This document shows, piece by piece, positions 13,777 to 21,932 of a DNA stretch of 25,100 nt. The stretch is taken from assembly GCA_015121965.1 (NCBI GenBank), contig JADFAP010000037.1, positions 1 through 25,100 of the forward strand, written 5' to 3'. The notes beneath the pieces are model-generated. The model had not been told where the DNA came from and made no database searches. It saw only the letters and a list, made by a program, of their open reading frames with translations. The first letter of the stretch is position 1; each line of letters opens with the position of its first letter. Source of the DNA: Candidatus Acidifodinimicrobium mancum. Lineage in GTDB: Archaea > Nanobdellota > Nanobdellia > Parvarchaeales > Parvarchaeaceae. The position numbers were made by a program, and so were the translations under genes.

Positions 13777-15135
13777 TTAAGCGGCGCTCACTAGCATTAT
13801 CCCAGCAAATATCATAACCATCAGGATGATGATTATCGCTTCTTTCAAAACCCACTTTATGTCCGGCTTTATATAGTTAGATTTTACGGAGAATGGCCCT
13901 TTTCTGTACATCTTCCTGAACACGTTGTAATAGTAGAACGTTGAGAAAAGAAGAAGAGCTATCAATACTATCACTATCCAAACATACCCCTGGAATATCA
14001 GCGACATGAATATAAGCAGTTTCCCGAAGAATCCGATAGTTGGAGGAAATCCAGCCAATGAGAGCAGACCGAGACTTAAACCTGCAATCGACACTCTGCT
14101 CAAGTTCTTTGCCTTTCCTAAATCACTTATCAATGACACACCTCTGCTTTCAAGCATGGAGAATGAAAGGAACACCAGAGCATCAGCGGTTGCAAACGCA
14201 AACACGTAGAAGACAGCAGAGTAAATGCTTATCGTGGAGAGCAGGGACACGCCTACGAACGCAAAGCCGGACTGGGCGATGCTTGAATATATAAGCATCC
14301 TCTTCAGCTTGGACTGCGATATCGCGATTATGCTCGGCACTATTATTGTGGCTATCGCTAAAGTCATTAGGACAACAAGCATAAACTTCTGAGCCAGTGG
14401 AAATGCGTATATGAACAGGTGTATTATCGCTATCAATCCGGCAGCTTTCGGCACGGATGAGAGAAACGCGGTTACGGTTGAGTCTGCGGCGTCGTATGTG
14501 TCAGGTGCCCATGAGTGAAACGGCACAAGAGTCGCTTCATATGACACTCCCGCAAGCACTATGGCTATGCCTGGAAGGAACAGCAGGTAATTCACAGTGG
14601 ATACACTGGAGAAGCTTAATGAACCAGATGATAAGAATATCAGCGAAGACCCGAAAACAAGCAGTGCTATTGAAAGTATGCTTATGAACAGGTATTTGAA
14701 TGTGCCTTCCAGGTGCCTTTTATCCTTGACTATCAGGACCAATGCGTATGAGGGGATCGACATCAGCTCCAAGGATATTATCAATGAAAGGAAATTGCTT
14801 GATATCACGGTGAGAGTTGCACCTAATACGGTCATTATGAAGAGCGTGTCTATGTAAGTGTCAAGTTTATCAAAATGGAGCACCATGAAGCTGAAAATCA
14901 GCGTAGACAGCAGCAGGATGAAGCCGTTTATGAAGTAAGAGTATGAAGTGGAGTTGAACAGAGACGACTGCAGGTTTCCGAAAAGTAGCTCGAATACGAA
15001 TGCCAGCGCAAGTATAATCACCGTAAGATAGTGTATGAACTTGGTGGATTTCACCTTCAGCAGTCTCCTAAGAAGGTCAACCAGCGGCACCAACAAGGCA
15101 CCAATTATCAGCATGTACTGTACATTCATCATCAT
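13777..15135 (-). CDS. nuoN: Complex I membrane subunit NuoN
   Basis: This 452-aa protein with ~13-14 hydrophobic segments is an antiporter-like proton-channel subunit of NADH:quinone oxidoreductase (or Fpo-type complex I). Channel residues present are E123 in TM5 (S-L-E-L-M-S), K230 in TM8 (S-S-V-P-K) and K372 in TM12 (G-F-F-G-K). In TM7, where the family has F-K-x-x-x-V-P-F-H, the sequence is Y-E200-A-T-L-V-P-F-H, so the normally invariant lysine is glutamate. W-A-P-D-T-Y follows as usual. The ATG overlaps the nuoM stop by 4 nt; a GGGAG lies just upstream. It is the last gene of nuoJKLMN. Confidence 0.92.
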   Translation of the reverse strand: MMMNVQYMLIIGALLVPLVDLLRRLLKVKSTKFIHYLTVIILALAFVFELLFGNLQSSLFNSTSYSYFINGFILLLSTLIFSFMVLHFDKLDTYIDTLFIMTVLGATLTVISSNFLSLIISLELMSIPSYALVLIVKDKRHLEGTFKYLFISILSIALLVFGSSLIFLSSGSLSFSSVSTVNYLLFLPGIAIVLAGVSYEATLVPFHSWAPDTYDAADSTVTAFLSSVPKAAGLIAIIHLFIYAFPLAQKFMLVVLMTLAIATIIVPSIIAISQSKLKRMLIYSSIAQSGFAFVGVSLLSTISIYSAVFYVFAFATADALVFLSFSMLESRGVSLISDLGKAKNLSRVSIAGLSLGLLSLAGFPPTIGFFGKLLIFMSLIFQGYVWIVIVLIALLLFSTFYYYNVFRKMYRKGPFSVKSNYIKPDIKWVLKEAIIIILMVMIFAGIMLVSAA

Positions 15136-16553
15136 ACCGCTCCCAAGTTTATGCTATTCAGCAATATGTAAGGCAAAATGCCTAAAATAATTATAACAAG
15201 CGAGAACACTCCTGCCTGGATAAGTTCTGATCCGTTTAAATCGCGCAGTTTCCTAACTGGCCCAAGGAATTTTTCGAACAACACCATCTTTATCGAGGAT
15301 AGGTAGTAGCCGGTCGCTATCAGCATCGAGACGATCGAAATAATCAGCAACGGGTAGAACTTGAATGCGCCCAAGAAGACTAGGAACTCGCCAATGAAAT
15401 TACTGAAGCCAGGTACGCCTATAGACGCAAATATAGCGATGAAGAAAAAGAGCGCAAATACCGGTAGCTTCTTCATAAGCCCGCCCACCTTGGTCATGTC
15501 AGTCGTCCCTGCCTGCGACTTCAAATAGCCTGTCAGTACGAATGCAAGAGGGGAAATGAACCCATAGCTTACCATCAAGAAAATGCTGCCTTCTATTCCT
15601 ATCGGGTTGTTAGACATCATTCCCATCAAAGCCAGACTCATGTAAAGCATGCTGGAGTAGCTGAACATCAGCTTTAAATCCTTCTTTGAGAGTGCCACGA
15701 ATGCAGCGTAGAATGCGGAAATGGCAGCTAGTACCATCACTGGCATTGAGAAGTATCCCACTGCGTTAGGTGTGAGGAATACAATGAAGAGTAGAAGGAC
15801 ATACCCCCCGAGTTTTGAAAAGAGTCCAGACAGCATCGCCGTTATGCTTGTTGCGGAGTCATAGTACGCGCCTGGCATCCATACATGGAGAGGAAATACG
15901 GGGAACTTTATGATCGCGGCTATGATAATCAATAAAAGCATTATGCTCAGGTACATTGAATTTGCGCCGTGCAAGAGAGAGGCTATCGAGCTCAAGCTGA
16001 AGGAACCAGTGTAAAGAAAGGCCATCAGGAAAGACGTTAATATGAGCATGCTCGATATTTGGGTAAATATCAGGAATTTCATCGCCGAATTGAATGAGCC
16101 GTCTCCACCCCACAGAAATATAGCAAAGAAGGCAGAAAGCAGCGATATCTCCATAAACATGAAAAGCGAAAGAAGGTTGGATGACATGAATACAGCTATA
16201 AGAGAGACATAGATCACAAGGAGCAGCGCGTTGAATGTTAGGTCTCTATCCGCGATGTCATACTTGTACGAAGGCAGCACCAGTATCGGAAGCAGCACCG
16301 CGAGGAAAAGAAACGGAAGGCTTATACCATTTAGGTTAAAGCTTACTGAGAAATCGATCGCTTTGGATATCATAAGGTTAAACCCGTCGAATCCGAAAAT
16401 TATCCCAAGAAATAGGATAACCAGGGTCACCGCCATAGCTCCGTAGCTTACTGTTTTCGATGACAAGTTTGAGTGAAATGCGTTTTTCAAGTAGAGCAGT
16501 GCTATACCCACTATCTCTGGCAATATCAAATATATTAGGTCAATCATATTCAA
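15132..16553 (-). CDS. nuoM: Complex I membrane subunit NuoM
   Basis: This 473-aa, ~14-TM protein is the central antiporter-like subunit of the complex I membrane arm. The channel residues typical of NuoM are in place: E135 in TM5 (F-M-E-I), K216 in TM7 before F-P-V-F-P-L-H, K247 in TM8 (F-S-K-L-G), and E389 in TM12 (F-I-G-E-F), which is glutamate rather than lysine in this subunit. A TM11 position that is usually H-G is Y330-G here. Start and stop overlap the neighbouring nuoL and nuoN genes by 4 nt, so the subunits are translationally coupled. Confidence 0.95.
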   Translation of the reverse strand: MNMIDLIYLILPEIVGIALLYLKNAFHSNLSSKTVSYGAMAVTLVILFLGIIFGFDGFNLMISKAIDFSVSFNLNGISLPFLFLAVLLPILVLPSYKYDIADRDLTFNALLLVIYVSLIAVFMSSNLLSLFMFMEISLLSAFFAIFLWGGDGSFNSAMKFLIFTQISSMLILTSFLMAFLYTGSFSLSSIASLLHGANSMYLSIMLLLIIIAAIIKFPVFPLHVWMPGAYYDSATSITAMLSGLFSKLGGYVLLLFIVFLTPNAVGYFSMPVMVLAAISAFYAAFVALSKKDLKLMFSYSSMLYMSLALMGMMSNNPIGIEGSIFLMVSYGFISPLAFVLTGYLKSQAGTTDMTKVGGLMKKLPVFALFFFIAIFASIGVPGFSNFIGEFLVFLGAFKFYPLLIISIVSMLIATGYYLSSIKMVLFEKFLGPVRKLRDLNGSELIQAGVFSLVIIILGILPYILLNSINLGAV

Positions 16554-18295
16554 ACACCCGCTAGCATCAGCGCCATAACGATGATGACTCCGACTATGAA
16601 GATAACCACATAATTGCTTAAGTCTCCGCTTTGTAGTTCTCTGGATACATAGGACAAATCAAAGGATAGGGAGCTTATCTTATCAAAAGCTTTCCCCAAA
16701 AGTCCCTCAAATTTGTCGACTAAGCCTCCGAACTTGGTAACCGCTATGCCGGAGGCAGATAGAGCGCCGTCATACGTCAGCCTGCCGAATATGGATTTCA
16801 GCTTTTTGTCAAGTTTAGCGTAAGAGGCATCGCGGTTTGAATACAGGTAGTAAGCTGCAAAGAGACCTAGCAACGCTATTATTGAATCTAGCACCAGAAA
16901 CAAGTCGAAAGAGTAATTTATAGGTATTATCGAGTTGAAAAAGAAGAGACTGAAGCCGCCAATAACAGACAGCATAGACAGGGTTGCTATAGGAATAATT
17001 GCAGATTTATCCTCCCTTATTTTTTCTGTTTTGTCTTCATGATAGACTGTGAAGAACAGTCTGAAAGAGAATAATGATGTAAGGAAAGTAGCAATTACAA
17101 ATATCGCTTCAAGTGACGCTGAGAAGTTGTAGGACAGAGCTGCGTGTGCGAAGAAGCCCAAGAATGGGGGGATGCCAGCTAGAGAAGATAGGCCTATAAA
17201 TGCCGGCACATAGAAGATCGGCTTCTTAATTCCATAGCCCCTCAGTTTGAATATGTTTCGTGTTCCAAAAAGTATGAGGAGTTCTCCAGCTAACAGAAAC
17301 AGCAGAGACTTGAACACGGCATGCATTATCAGGTAGAACAGTGCTCCATTTGGATTTAGAGTGGCTACAGCAAGGAACATGAAAGCTAGACTGTCTATTG
17401 TTGAATATGCTAAGATGCGTTTTGTATCCACGCTGTCAAGTGCGAGGAACGATGAAACGAATATCGTGATCAAGCTTATTGGTAGTATGTAAATCAAAGT
17501 CCCGCTTGCGTATATCAGCGGCGAGATTATTATAAGCAGGAAAACTCCAGAGGCCACCATCGTGGCGGAGTGAAGAAGCGCGCTGACCGTAGTTGGTGCT
17601 TCCATCGCATCTGGAAGCCAAACGTAGAAGGGAAATTGGGCAGATTTTGACAGTGCAGCTATTATGAACAGGGCCGCTGCTGCTACAAGATACCCCTGCG
17701 GGATGGTGCTTAGGTTGGATATAGTTGCACTTATAGACAAGGTTCCGGTGTTCGCGAACAATATTATTATCCCTGCAAGAAGGGAGATGTCTCCTATCTT
17801 CGTTAGGATTAACGCTTTCTTTGCCGCGTTTGAGGCAGTTTCTCTCTCGTACCAAAAGCTTATCAGCAGGTAAGAAGAAATGCTCATCAGCTCCCAAAAC
17901 ACATAGAATAGAATGAAGCTGTTGGATATCACCAAGCCTAGCATCGCGGATATGAACAAAGACATCTCAAAGTAATACCTCTCCTGTTTCTCCTTCTTCA
18001 TGTAGAATATCGAGAATATGAGTATGAGCAGAGAGATTAATGAGACCACTACTGCCATCAGGAGATGCAGGTTATTTGCTATGAAGGATATCTGGAAGGC
18101 ATAGCTTCCTATGTTAAACCAATTGAAGTTCTCAACTACGTTCTTTGAAAGGTAAAGATAGAAAAATACACTTGATATCACAAGTGAGAGGAATGCCATT
18201 GACACGGCTATCCAATGGCTTTTCAACAGTCTATCCTTTATGAAGGCGATCAAGATCATTGATACAAGCATCGGAAGCAGAATTAGGTATATCAT
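16550..18295 (-). CDS. nuoL: Complex I membrane subunit NuoL
   Basis: This 581-aa protein is the distal antiporter-like subunit. The core is typical: E135 in F-W-E-L-M-S, K217 in L-S-K-S-A-Q-F-P-F, W-L-P-D-A-M-E-A-P-T-T-V-S-A-L-L-H with H242, and K329 in H-A-V-F-K-S-L-L-F-L. In TM12, the usual G-F-F-S-K-D is G-F-F-A-H384-A, so the terminal proton-exit lysine is replaced by histidine. Residues ~490-560 form an amphipathic stretch corresponding to the lateral helix HL, followed by the final TM anchor (~558-581). The length is slightly below that of bacterial NuoL (~610). Confidence 0.95.
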   Translation of the reverse strand: MIYLILLPMLVSMILIAFIKDRLLKSHWIAVSMAFLSLVISSVFFYLYLSKNVVENFNWFNIGSYAFQISFIANNLHLLMAVVVSLISLLILIFSIFYMKKEKQERYYFEMSLFISAMLGLVISNSFILFYVFWELMSISSYLLISFWYERETASNAAKKALILTKIGDISLLAGIIILFANTGTLSISATISNLSTIPQGYLVAAAALFIIAALSKSAQFPFYVWLPDAMEAPTTVSALLHSATMVASGVFLLIIISPLIYASGTLIYILPISLITIFVSSFLALDSVDTKRILAYSTIDSLAFMFLAVATLNPNGALFYLIMHAVFKSLLFLLAGELLILFGTRNIFKLRGYGIKKPIFYVPAFIGLSSLAGIPPFLGFFAHAALSYNFSASLEAIFVIATFLTSLFSFRLFFTVYHEDKTEKIREDKSAIIPIATLSMLSVIGGFSLFFFNSIIPINYSFDLFLVLDSIIALLGLFAAYYLYSNRDASYAKLDKKLKSIFGRLTYDGALSASGIAVTKFGGLVDKFEGLLGKAFDKISSLSFDLSYVSRELQSGDLSNYVVIFIVGVIIVMALMLAGV

Positions 18296-18296
18296 C

Positions 18297-18599
18297 TTAA
18301 CCTCTATACTCCTTCAATGAAGACATGTCAAGGCTGTTGGTTATCCTGTGATAGAATATAACCAGTGCTATTGCTACTGCCGCTTCAAAAACTGCTACGA
18401 CAAGGATCAGCAGAGCGTAAGATACTCCGTTCAAATATCCAAAGTAGTATGAACCAGCTGCGAAGTTTATCAGTGCAGCGTTTATTATTATTTCGATGCT
18501 TATTATGAAATTTATCAGGTTTTTCCTCATCAAAATTCCGAATATCGCTATTACGAAAAGTATCGATGTAAGATAGAATATGTATTCGTATGGTATCAT
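18297..18599 (-). CDS. nuoK: Complex I membrane subunit NuoK
   Basis: This 100-aa protein with three TM segments is NuoK. The two buried glutamates essential for proton transfer in this subunit are present, E36 (I-S-I-E-I-I-I-N) and E72 (A-V-F-E-A-A-V), at the same numbers as in E. coli. Its start overlaps the nuoJ stop by 4 nt, and one base separates its stop from the nuoL start. Confidence 0.95.
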   Translation of the reverse strand: MIPYEYIFYLTSILFVIAIFGILMRKNLINFIISIEIIINAALINFAAGSYYFGYLNGVSYALLILVVAVFEAAVAIALVIFYHRITNSLDMSSLKEYRG

Positions 18600-19066
18600 C
18601 CTTCAACCTCCGATCTTATGAAGTATACCGCCGTTATCAGACTTGCTATAAGCGTAACCGCGGCGACAATGATAAGAAGAGAATAATGAGAAAATAAGTA
18701 TAACCCTAGGTTTGATTGGACTGCCTGGCTTCCGCTAGCTGCGTTTGTCTGCCCGAATGGAAGAAGGAGCAGCAAGGCAATCATCAGGATGGGCAAAATT
18801 ATCAGTAGCTTTTTTCCATCAAAGCCAAGCCTCTCCTCAGGCATCAACGATGCGGCTACTGTCAGCAGGACCACTATCCCGCCGTTGTATATTATCAGTT
18901 CTGCCACGCTCAGGAATGGAAAGGCGAGAAGTATGAACATAGCCGATACAAGCACCACAAAAAAGAAAAGAAATATCAGCGAGTGCATCAGCCTCCTGCT
19001 AAAAATGACAGCCACTGACATCAGGACAAGCAAAGTAGATATCGCATAAAAAACCAAGATATCCAT
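18596..19066 (-). CDS. nuoJ: Complex I membrane subunit NuoJ
   Basis: This 156-aa protein with about five TM segments is NuoJ. The characteristic TM3 stretch F-L-S-V-A-E-L-I-I-Y-N-G-G-I-V-V-L corresponds to the flexible pi-bulge helix of complex I, with Y-N-G-G where bacteria have Y-V-G-A. It is the first gene of nuoJKLMN. A weak TATA-like stretch at ~19085-19095 (minus sense TTATTAAAG) is ~25 bp upstream. The gene upstream is divergent, so NuoA-D, H and I must be encoded elsewhere. Confidence 0.9.
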   Translation of the reverse strand: MDILVFYAISTLLVLMSVAVIFSRRLMHSLIFLFFFVVLVSAMFILLAFPFLSVAELIIYNGGIVVLLTVAASLMPEERLGFDGKKLLIILPILMIALLLLLPFGQTNAASGSQAVQSNLGLYLFSHYSLLIIVAAVTLIASLITAVYFIRSEVEG

Positions 19067-19117
19067 ATTCTTTATACAACTTTCATCTTTAATAATGTTT
19101 AGGGCCTGATTGTGATA

Positions 19118-19127
19118 AATTTAAATA
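19118..19127 (+). promoter_or_regulatory. TATA box of the DUF483-like gene
   Basis: AATTTAAATA is centred ~28 bp before the ATG at 19151, predicting a leaderless mRNA. It lies in the 84-bp divergent spacer shared with nuoJ. Confidence 0.55.
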
Positions 19128-19150
19128 GTAGAGAATCTCATTAGATTAAA

Positions 19151-19696
19151 ATGCCCAATAAAGATCTAGAAAGCATAATAAGTTCTATGGAGTCATCGGA
19201 GGGTCTGTCGTTCTGTTTGGTTGTAAAACATCAGAAACCAGCGGCAATGATAAGCTCCGTCTATGAAGAAGCAGCCAAGGATTTTGGCTTAAAGTCTAGA
19301 TACACCGGACTCAGCTCTACCGTAATTGTTTCATATAGCAACGCAGTGCTAAAAGATCTCCATAAAGCCATAGAGAGCAGGGACAACTTTAAGATCGGCG
19401 TTGCTCTTGGTTATCCGGAAGACGCTTGCGGCGCGTTTTTAAAGGACGGATGGGATGGGACAAGATTTTTTACGAAGGTCAGCGACTTTGTTGAGAAGAC
19501 CGGGAAATTACCTCTGCATCTGGCGTATCTTCCTTACGTTCCTGAACCAGACGCTGTGGAAAATGAGGACTCAGAAAGTTCAGCTCTTGGTAAAACCTAT
19601 ATGCAGTTAATCAGAGAGGAATTTCCGAAATTCTCTCATAATGTTGAGGAAAACTTCAAAGATATAGTTGAGAATATCAAGTACTTTAAGGATTGA
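19151..19696 (+). CDS. DUF483-like archaeal protein
   Basis: This 181-aa soluble protein resembles the archaeal DUF483 family through a central K-I-G-V-A-L-G-Y-P-E-D-A-C-G-A-F segment (~93-108); in the family as I recall it this is G-Y-P-x-C-C. Here E-D-A-C leaves only one cysteine. The C-terminal ~45 residues are acidic and helical. No catalytic motif is recognised and no function is known. The start fits a leaderless promoter. Its last 11 bases overlap the end of the convergent acetyltransferase gene. Confidence 0.5.
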   Translation: MPNKDLESIISSMESSEGLSFCLVVKHQKPAAMISSVYEEAAKDFGLKSRYTGLSSTVIVSYSNAVLKDLHKAIESRDNFKIGVALGYPEDACGAFLKDGWDGTRFFTKVSDFVEKTGKLPLHLAYLPYVPEPDAVENEDSESSALGKTYMQLIREEFPKFSHNVEENFKDIVENIKYFKD

Positions 19697-20249
19697 TTTG
19701 TCCGCTGATACCGTAAGAGCCGCTAATATCAGAATTCAGTCTTTTGAACATACATATATTTTCTGTCTTAGTATTCTCTGGAGAAAGATCTCTCTCGTCT
19801 TCAAGCTTTGAGAAACTGAACTTTTTGTAGAAGTTAAGTGTTTCTTCACTTTTTGTCGATGTTATCAATGAAATATATCTAAAGTTTTGTTCTTCCGCTC
19901 TTTTCATATACTCTGACAGCAGCTGGTTCCCTATTCCCATACCCCTCTTTTTTGGCTCTACAGCGATAGATGATAAATAAACCGTATCGTTCTCATTAAT
20001 TTCACTGTTAAGCGTGTATCCAAGTTTCGATCCAAGGGCGAATCCCGCAAATTTAGACTCGGTCGTATCTTTTGTTTTTGCTACCAGACATATAGAATCT
20101 TTAGAGTTTAATATCGAATCAAGGTAAGAATCTACATCTTTCTTGCTCATCTTACTGTTCCAAGGGCTTTCCTTGAAGGTTCTAAGAAATAGATCGCTTA
20201 TGTAGGGCTTATCCCCCTCGCCGCAGTATTCAATTTCTACGCCTGTCAT
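19686..20249 (-). CDS. GNAT-family N-acetyltransferase
   Basis: This 187-aa protein has the GNAT fold. Strand V-Y-L-S-S-I-A-V leads into the acetyl-CoA pyrophosphate loop R102-G-M-G-I-G107 (the R/Q-x-x-G-x-G/A motif). Later strands carry Y-I-S-L-I-T-S and a closing F-Y-K-K-F-S-F. Residues ~165-187 are a short extra tail. It transfers an acetyl group from acetyl-CoA to an amine; the substrate (protein N terminus, antibiotic or metabolite) cannot be told. A minus-strand TATA box at 20274-20281 lies ~28 bp before the ATG, supporting a leaderless start. Confidence 0.85.
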   Translation of the reverse strand: MTGVEIEYCGEGDKPYISDLFLRTFKESPWNSKMSKKDVDSYLDSILNSKDSICLVAKTKDTTESKFAGFALGSKLGYTLNSEINENDTVYLSSIAVEPKKRGMGIGNQLLSEYMKRAEEQNFRYISLITSTKSEETLNFYKKFSFSKLEDERDLSPENTKTENICMFKRLNSDISGSYGISGQINP

Positions 20250-20273
20250 TTATATTTGAATGAATAAAGGAGG

Positions 20274-20281
20274 TATAAATA
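20274..20281 (-). promoter_or_regulatory. TATA box of the acetyltransferase gene
   Basis: The minus strand reads TATTTATA, centred ~28 bp before the GNAT ATG at 20249. If this is right, the plus-strand frame opening at 20260 would begin inside the GNAT promoter. Confidence 0.5.
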
Positions 20282-20316
20282 CTTTTTATAGGGTGTTCGC
20301 ACCCAAATCTGTAAGG

Positions 20317-20324
20317 TATTTATT
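20317..20324 (+). promoter_or_regulatory. Candidate TATA box of the two-TM coiled-coil protein gene
   Basis: TATTTATT is centred ~26 bp before the ATG at 20347. It is the reason for preferring that start over 20260. Confidence 0.4.
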
Positions 20325-20346
20325 CGACGCAAATCAATTAATTATT

Positions 20347-21213
20347 ATGTTCGGTAGTGTAGTTAAGAACTATGAGAATGAGTTCGACACTAAGGTGATG
20401 GAGAACAGGCATGTATTCTATGATTTATATGTCAAGAGCAATGACCCGCAGGCTTTGAGAAATGAGATAGCAGAGTCGTTGGGAGACATGGATTATAAGC
20501 TGCTTCTCAACGAAATGACTAAATTTGATGATGAGAATCTGGAAGAAGTATTCAGGGGCGGAAACGCCAAGCCTATAAGGGTGGCCATGAAAGCCGCTAA
20601 AGACAACAAGAAGGGCTCGAAGTATCCCATACTATGGAAGGCGTTCCTTATACTGGGTGTAATACTGCTTGCCGTGTTACTGGTATACGCCAGAGGAGAG
20701 ATCTATAACAATATCTCAACGTTCAGCACAACCCCCTCTGCTTTGCTATTATACGGAACCATAGCAAGCTTTGTGCTCTTTGTCCTATTTCTGGAAATAA
20801 AGTACATAGTGCCTATCTTTCTGTGGAGCAAAATAGTCGGCATATACGATCCTACTTCCTCGTCAGCCAACGTCAGGATAGTCCTGGCTGGGGAATGTCA
20901 GTTCAAAGATAAGGATTCTTACGCTAGGCTGGAGAGCGACATGAACGAGATTTACAGCGAGCTGTCAAGGAAGTTCGCAAACAAGCTGGATAAAACTCAG
21001 CTGTCAAGCAACGTTGAAACCGGTCTTTCGATAGGAAGAGGACAGAACCAGAAGCTTACTAATGAACTTAGGGACATAGAGAACCAACTCTCTGATCTGG
21101 AGAGGAACTTTGCAGCAGGTAAGGTCAGCGAATCATCCTACAAGGATCTCAAGGCTAAGTTGGAGATGAAGCGTACACAGTTAGAGACATTGTTTGACCT
21201 CCTTCTCCCTTAA
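20347..21213 (+). CDS. Two-TM protein with C-terminal coiled coil, unknown
   Basis: I do not recognise this protein (288 aa from 20347; 317 aa if ATG 20260 is used). The N-terminal ~85 residues are soluble and helical. Two TM segments follow (F-L-I-L-G-V-I-L-L-A-V-L-L-V and L-Y-G-T-I-A-S-F-V-L-F-V-L-F-L), then a cytoplasmic C-terminal region. The last ~60 residues form a heptad-rich coiled coil (L-R-D-I-E-N-Q-L-S-D-L-E-R-N-F). A S-S-Y-K-D-L-K-A-K-L motif near the end resembles short-C-terminal-domain (SHOCT-like) helices. The 20347 start is preferred because of a TATA box ~26 bp upstream and because 20260 would share sequence with the divergent GNAT promoter. Confidence 0.7.
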   Translation: MFGSVVKNYENEFDTKVMENRHVFYDLYVKSNDPQALRNEIAESLGDMDYKLLLNEMTKFDDENLEEVFRGGNAKPIRVAMKAAKDNKKGSKYPILWKAFLILGVILLAVLLVYARGEIYNNISTFSTTPSALLLYGTIASFVLFVLFLEIKYIVPIFLWSKIVGIYDPTSSSANVRIVLAGECQFKDKDSYARLESDMNEIYSELSRKFANKLDKTQLSSNVETGLSIGRGQNQKLTNELRDIENQLSDLERNFAAGKVSESSYKDLKAKLEMKRTQLETLFDLLLP

Positions 21214-21237
21214 ATCTAGATCTCCTTAGCTTTCATC

Positions 21238-21247
21238 TATAAATATA
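21238..21247 (+). promoter_or_regulatory. TATA box of the endonuclease III gene
   Basis: TATAAATATA is centred ~25 bp before the ATG at 21267 and predicts a leaderless mRNA. It should drive the three coupled genes up to 23237. Confidence 0.6.
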
Positions 21248-21266
21248 TTGGTGGCTATCTCTGATT

Positions 21267-21932
21267 ATGCCAGTCTCATATAAATCTAAGCCTACCGACA
21301 AAATCCTTGTCCTTTGTAGTTTCCTTGAGAAAAGATATGGCAAGGTTAAGTTTAGGACAGAGGATCCGTTCAAAGTACTCATAAGCACAATAATCTCGCA
21401 GAGGAACAAGGACGAGCTTACGGACAAGACGTTTAGGAGAATGTCGTCTGTTCTCAACTCTCCAGAGGACTATGCGAGAGTGGATGTAAAGAAGCTAGCT
21501 TCTCTGATAAAGCCTTCCGGGTTCTACAATCAGAAGGCCAAGATGATAAAGAGAACCGCAAGGATGATAATCGATGACTTCAACGGTAAAGTACCGAGGA
21601 CAAGAGAGGAACTTATGAAACTCCCAGGAGTCGGCGGGAAAACCGCTGATATAGTGCTTTCATACGGATTCGGAGAAAAAGTGATAGCCTGCGACACACA
21701 CGTGATATGGATATCAAATGCTTTGGGATTAGTAGACTCCAAAGATCCGGAGAAAGTAAGGGATAGGTTAATGGATATAACCCCCGATAGATACAAGCGG
21801 ATGCTGAACCTGCAGATGGTGGAATTTGGGAAGGAGATCTGCCAGACCTCAAGGCCGAAATGCTACATGTGCGAACTGAAATATATATGCAAATACTATA
21901 ATAATGTCTATAGGAAGGAACATGGCGAATGA
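21267..21932 (+). CDS. nth: Endonuclease III (DNA glycosylase/AP lyase)
   Basis: This 221-aa protein is a complete Nth enzyme that removes oxidised pyrimidines and nicks abasic sites. The helix-hairpin-helix L-P-G-V-G-G-K125-T-A-D holds the catalytic lysine, and D143 in C-D-T-H-V is the catalytic aspartate. A 4Fe-4S cluster loop is formed by C192-x6-C199-x2-C202-x5-C208. The residues after the aspartate, I-W-I-S-N, differ from the common x-R-V-x-N. The start is set by a TATA box ~25 bp upstream. The 3' end overlaps the start of the next gene. Confidence 0.96.
   Translation: MPVSYKSKPTDKILVLCSFLEKRYGKVKFRTEDPFKVLISTIISQRNKDELTDKTFRRMSSVLNSPEDYARVDVKKLASLIKPSGFYNQKAKMIKRTARMIIDDFNGKVPRTREELMKLPGVGGKTADIVLSYGFGEKVIACDTHVIWISNALGLVDSKDPEKVRDRLMDITPDRYKRMLNLQMVEFGKEICQTSRPKCYMCELKYICKYYNNVYRKEHGE

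Noticed and set aside
14006..14857. Several plus-strand open frames opposite nuoN
   Set aside because: They are shadows of a long hydrophobic gene on the minus strand with all family motifs; they overlap each other and lack start signals.
17436..17897. 153-aa minus-strand frame inside nuoL
   Set aside because: It lies in another frame of the same strand within the conserved core of nuoL. Its composition (many H, R, C and N) is typical of out-of-frame reading.
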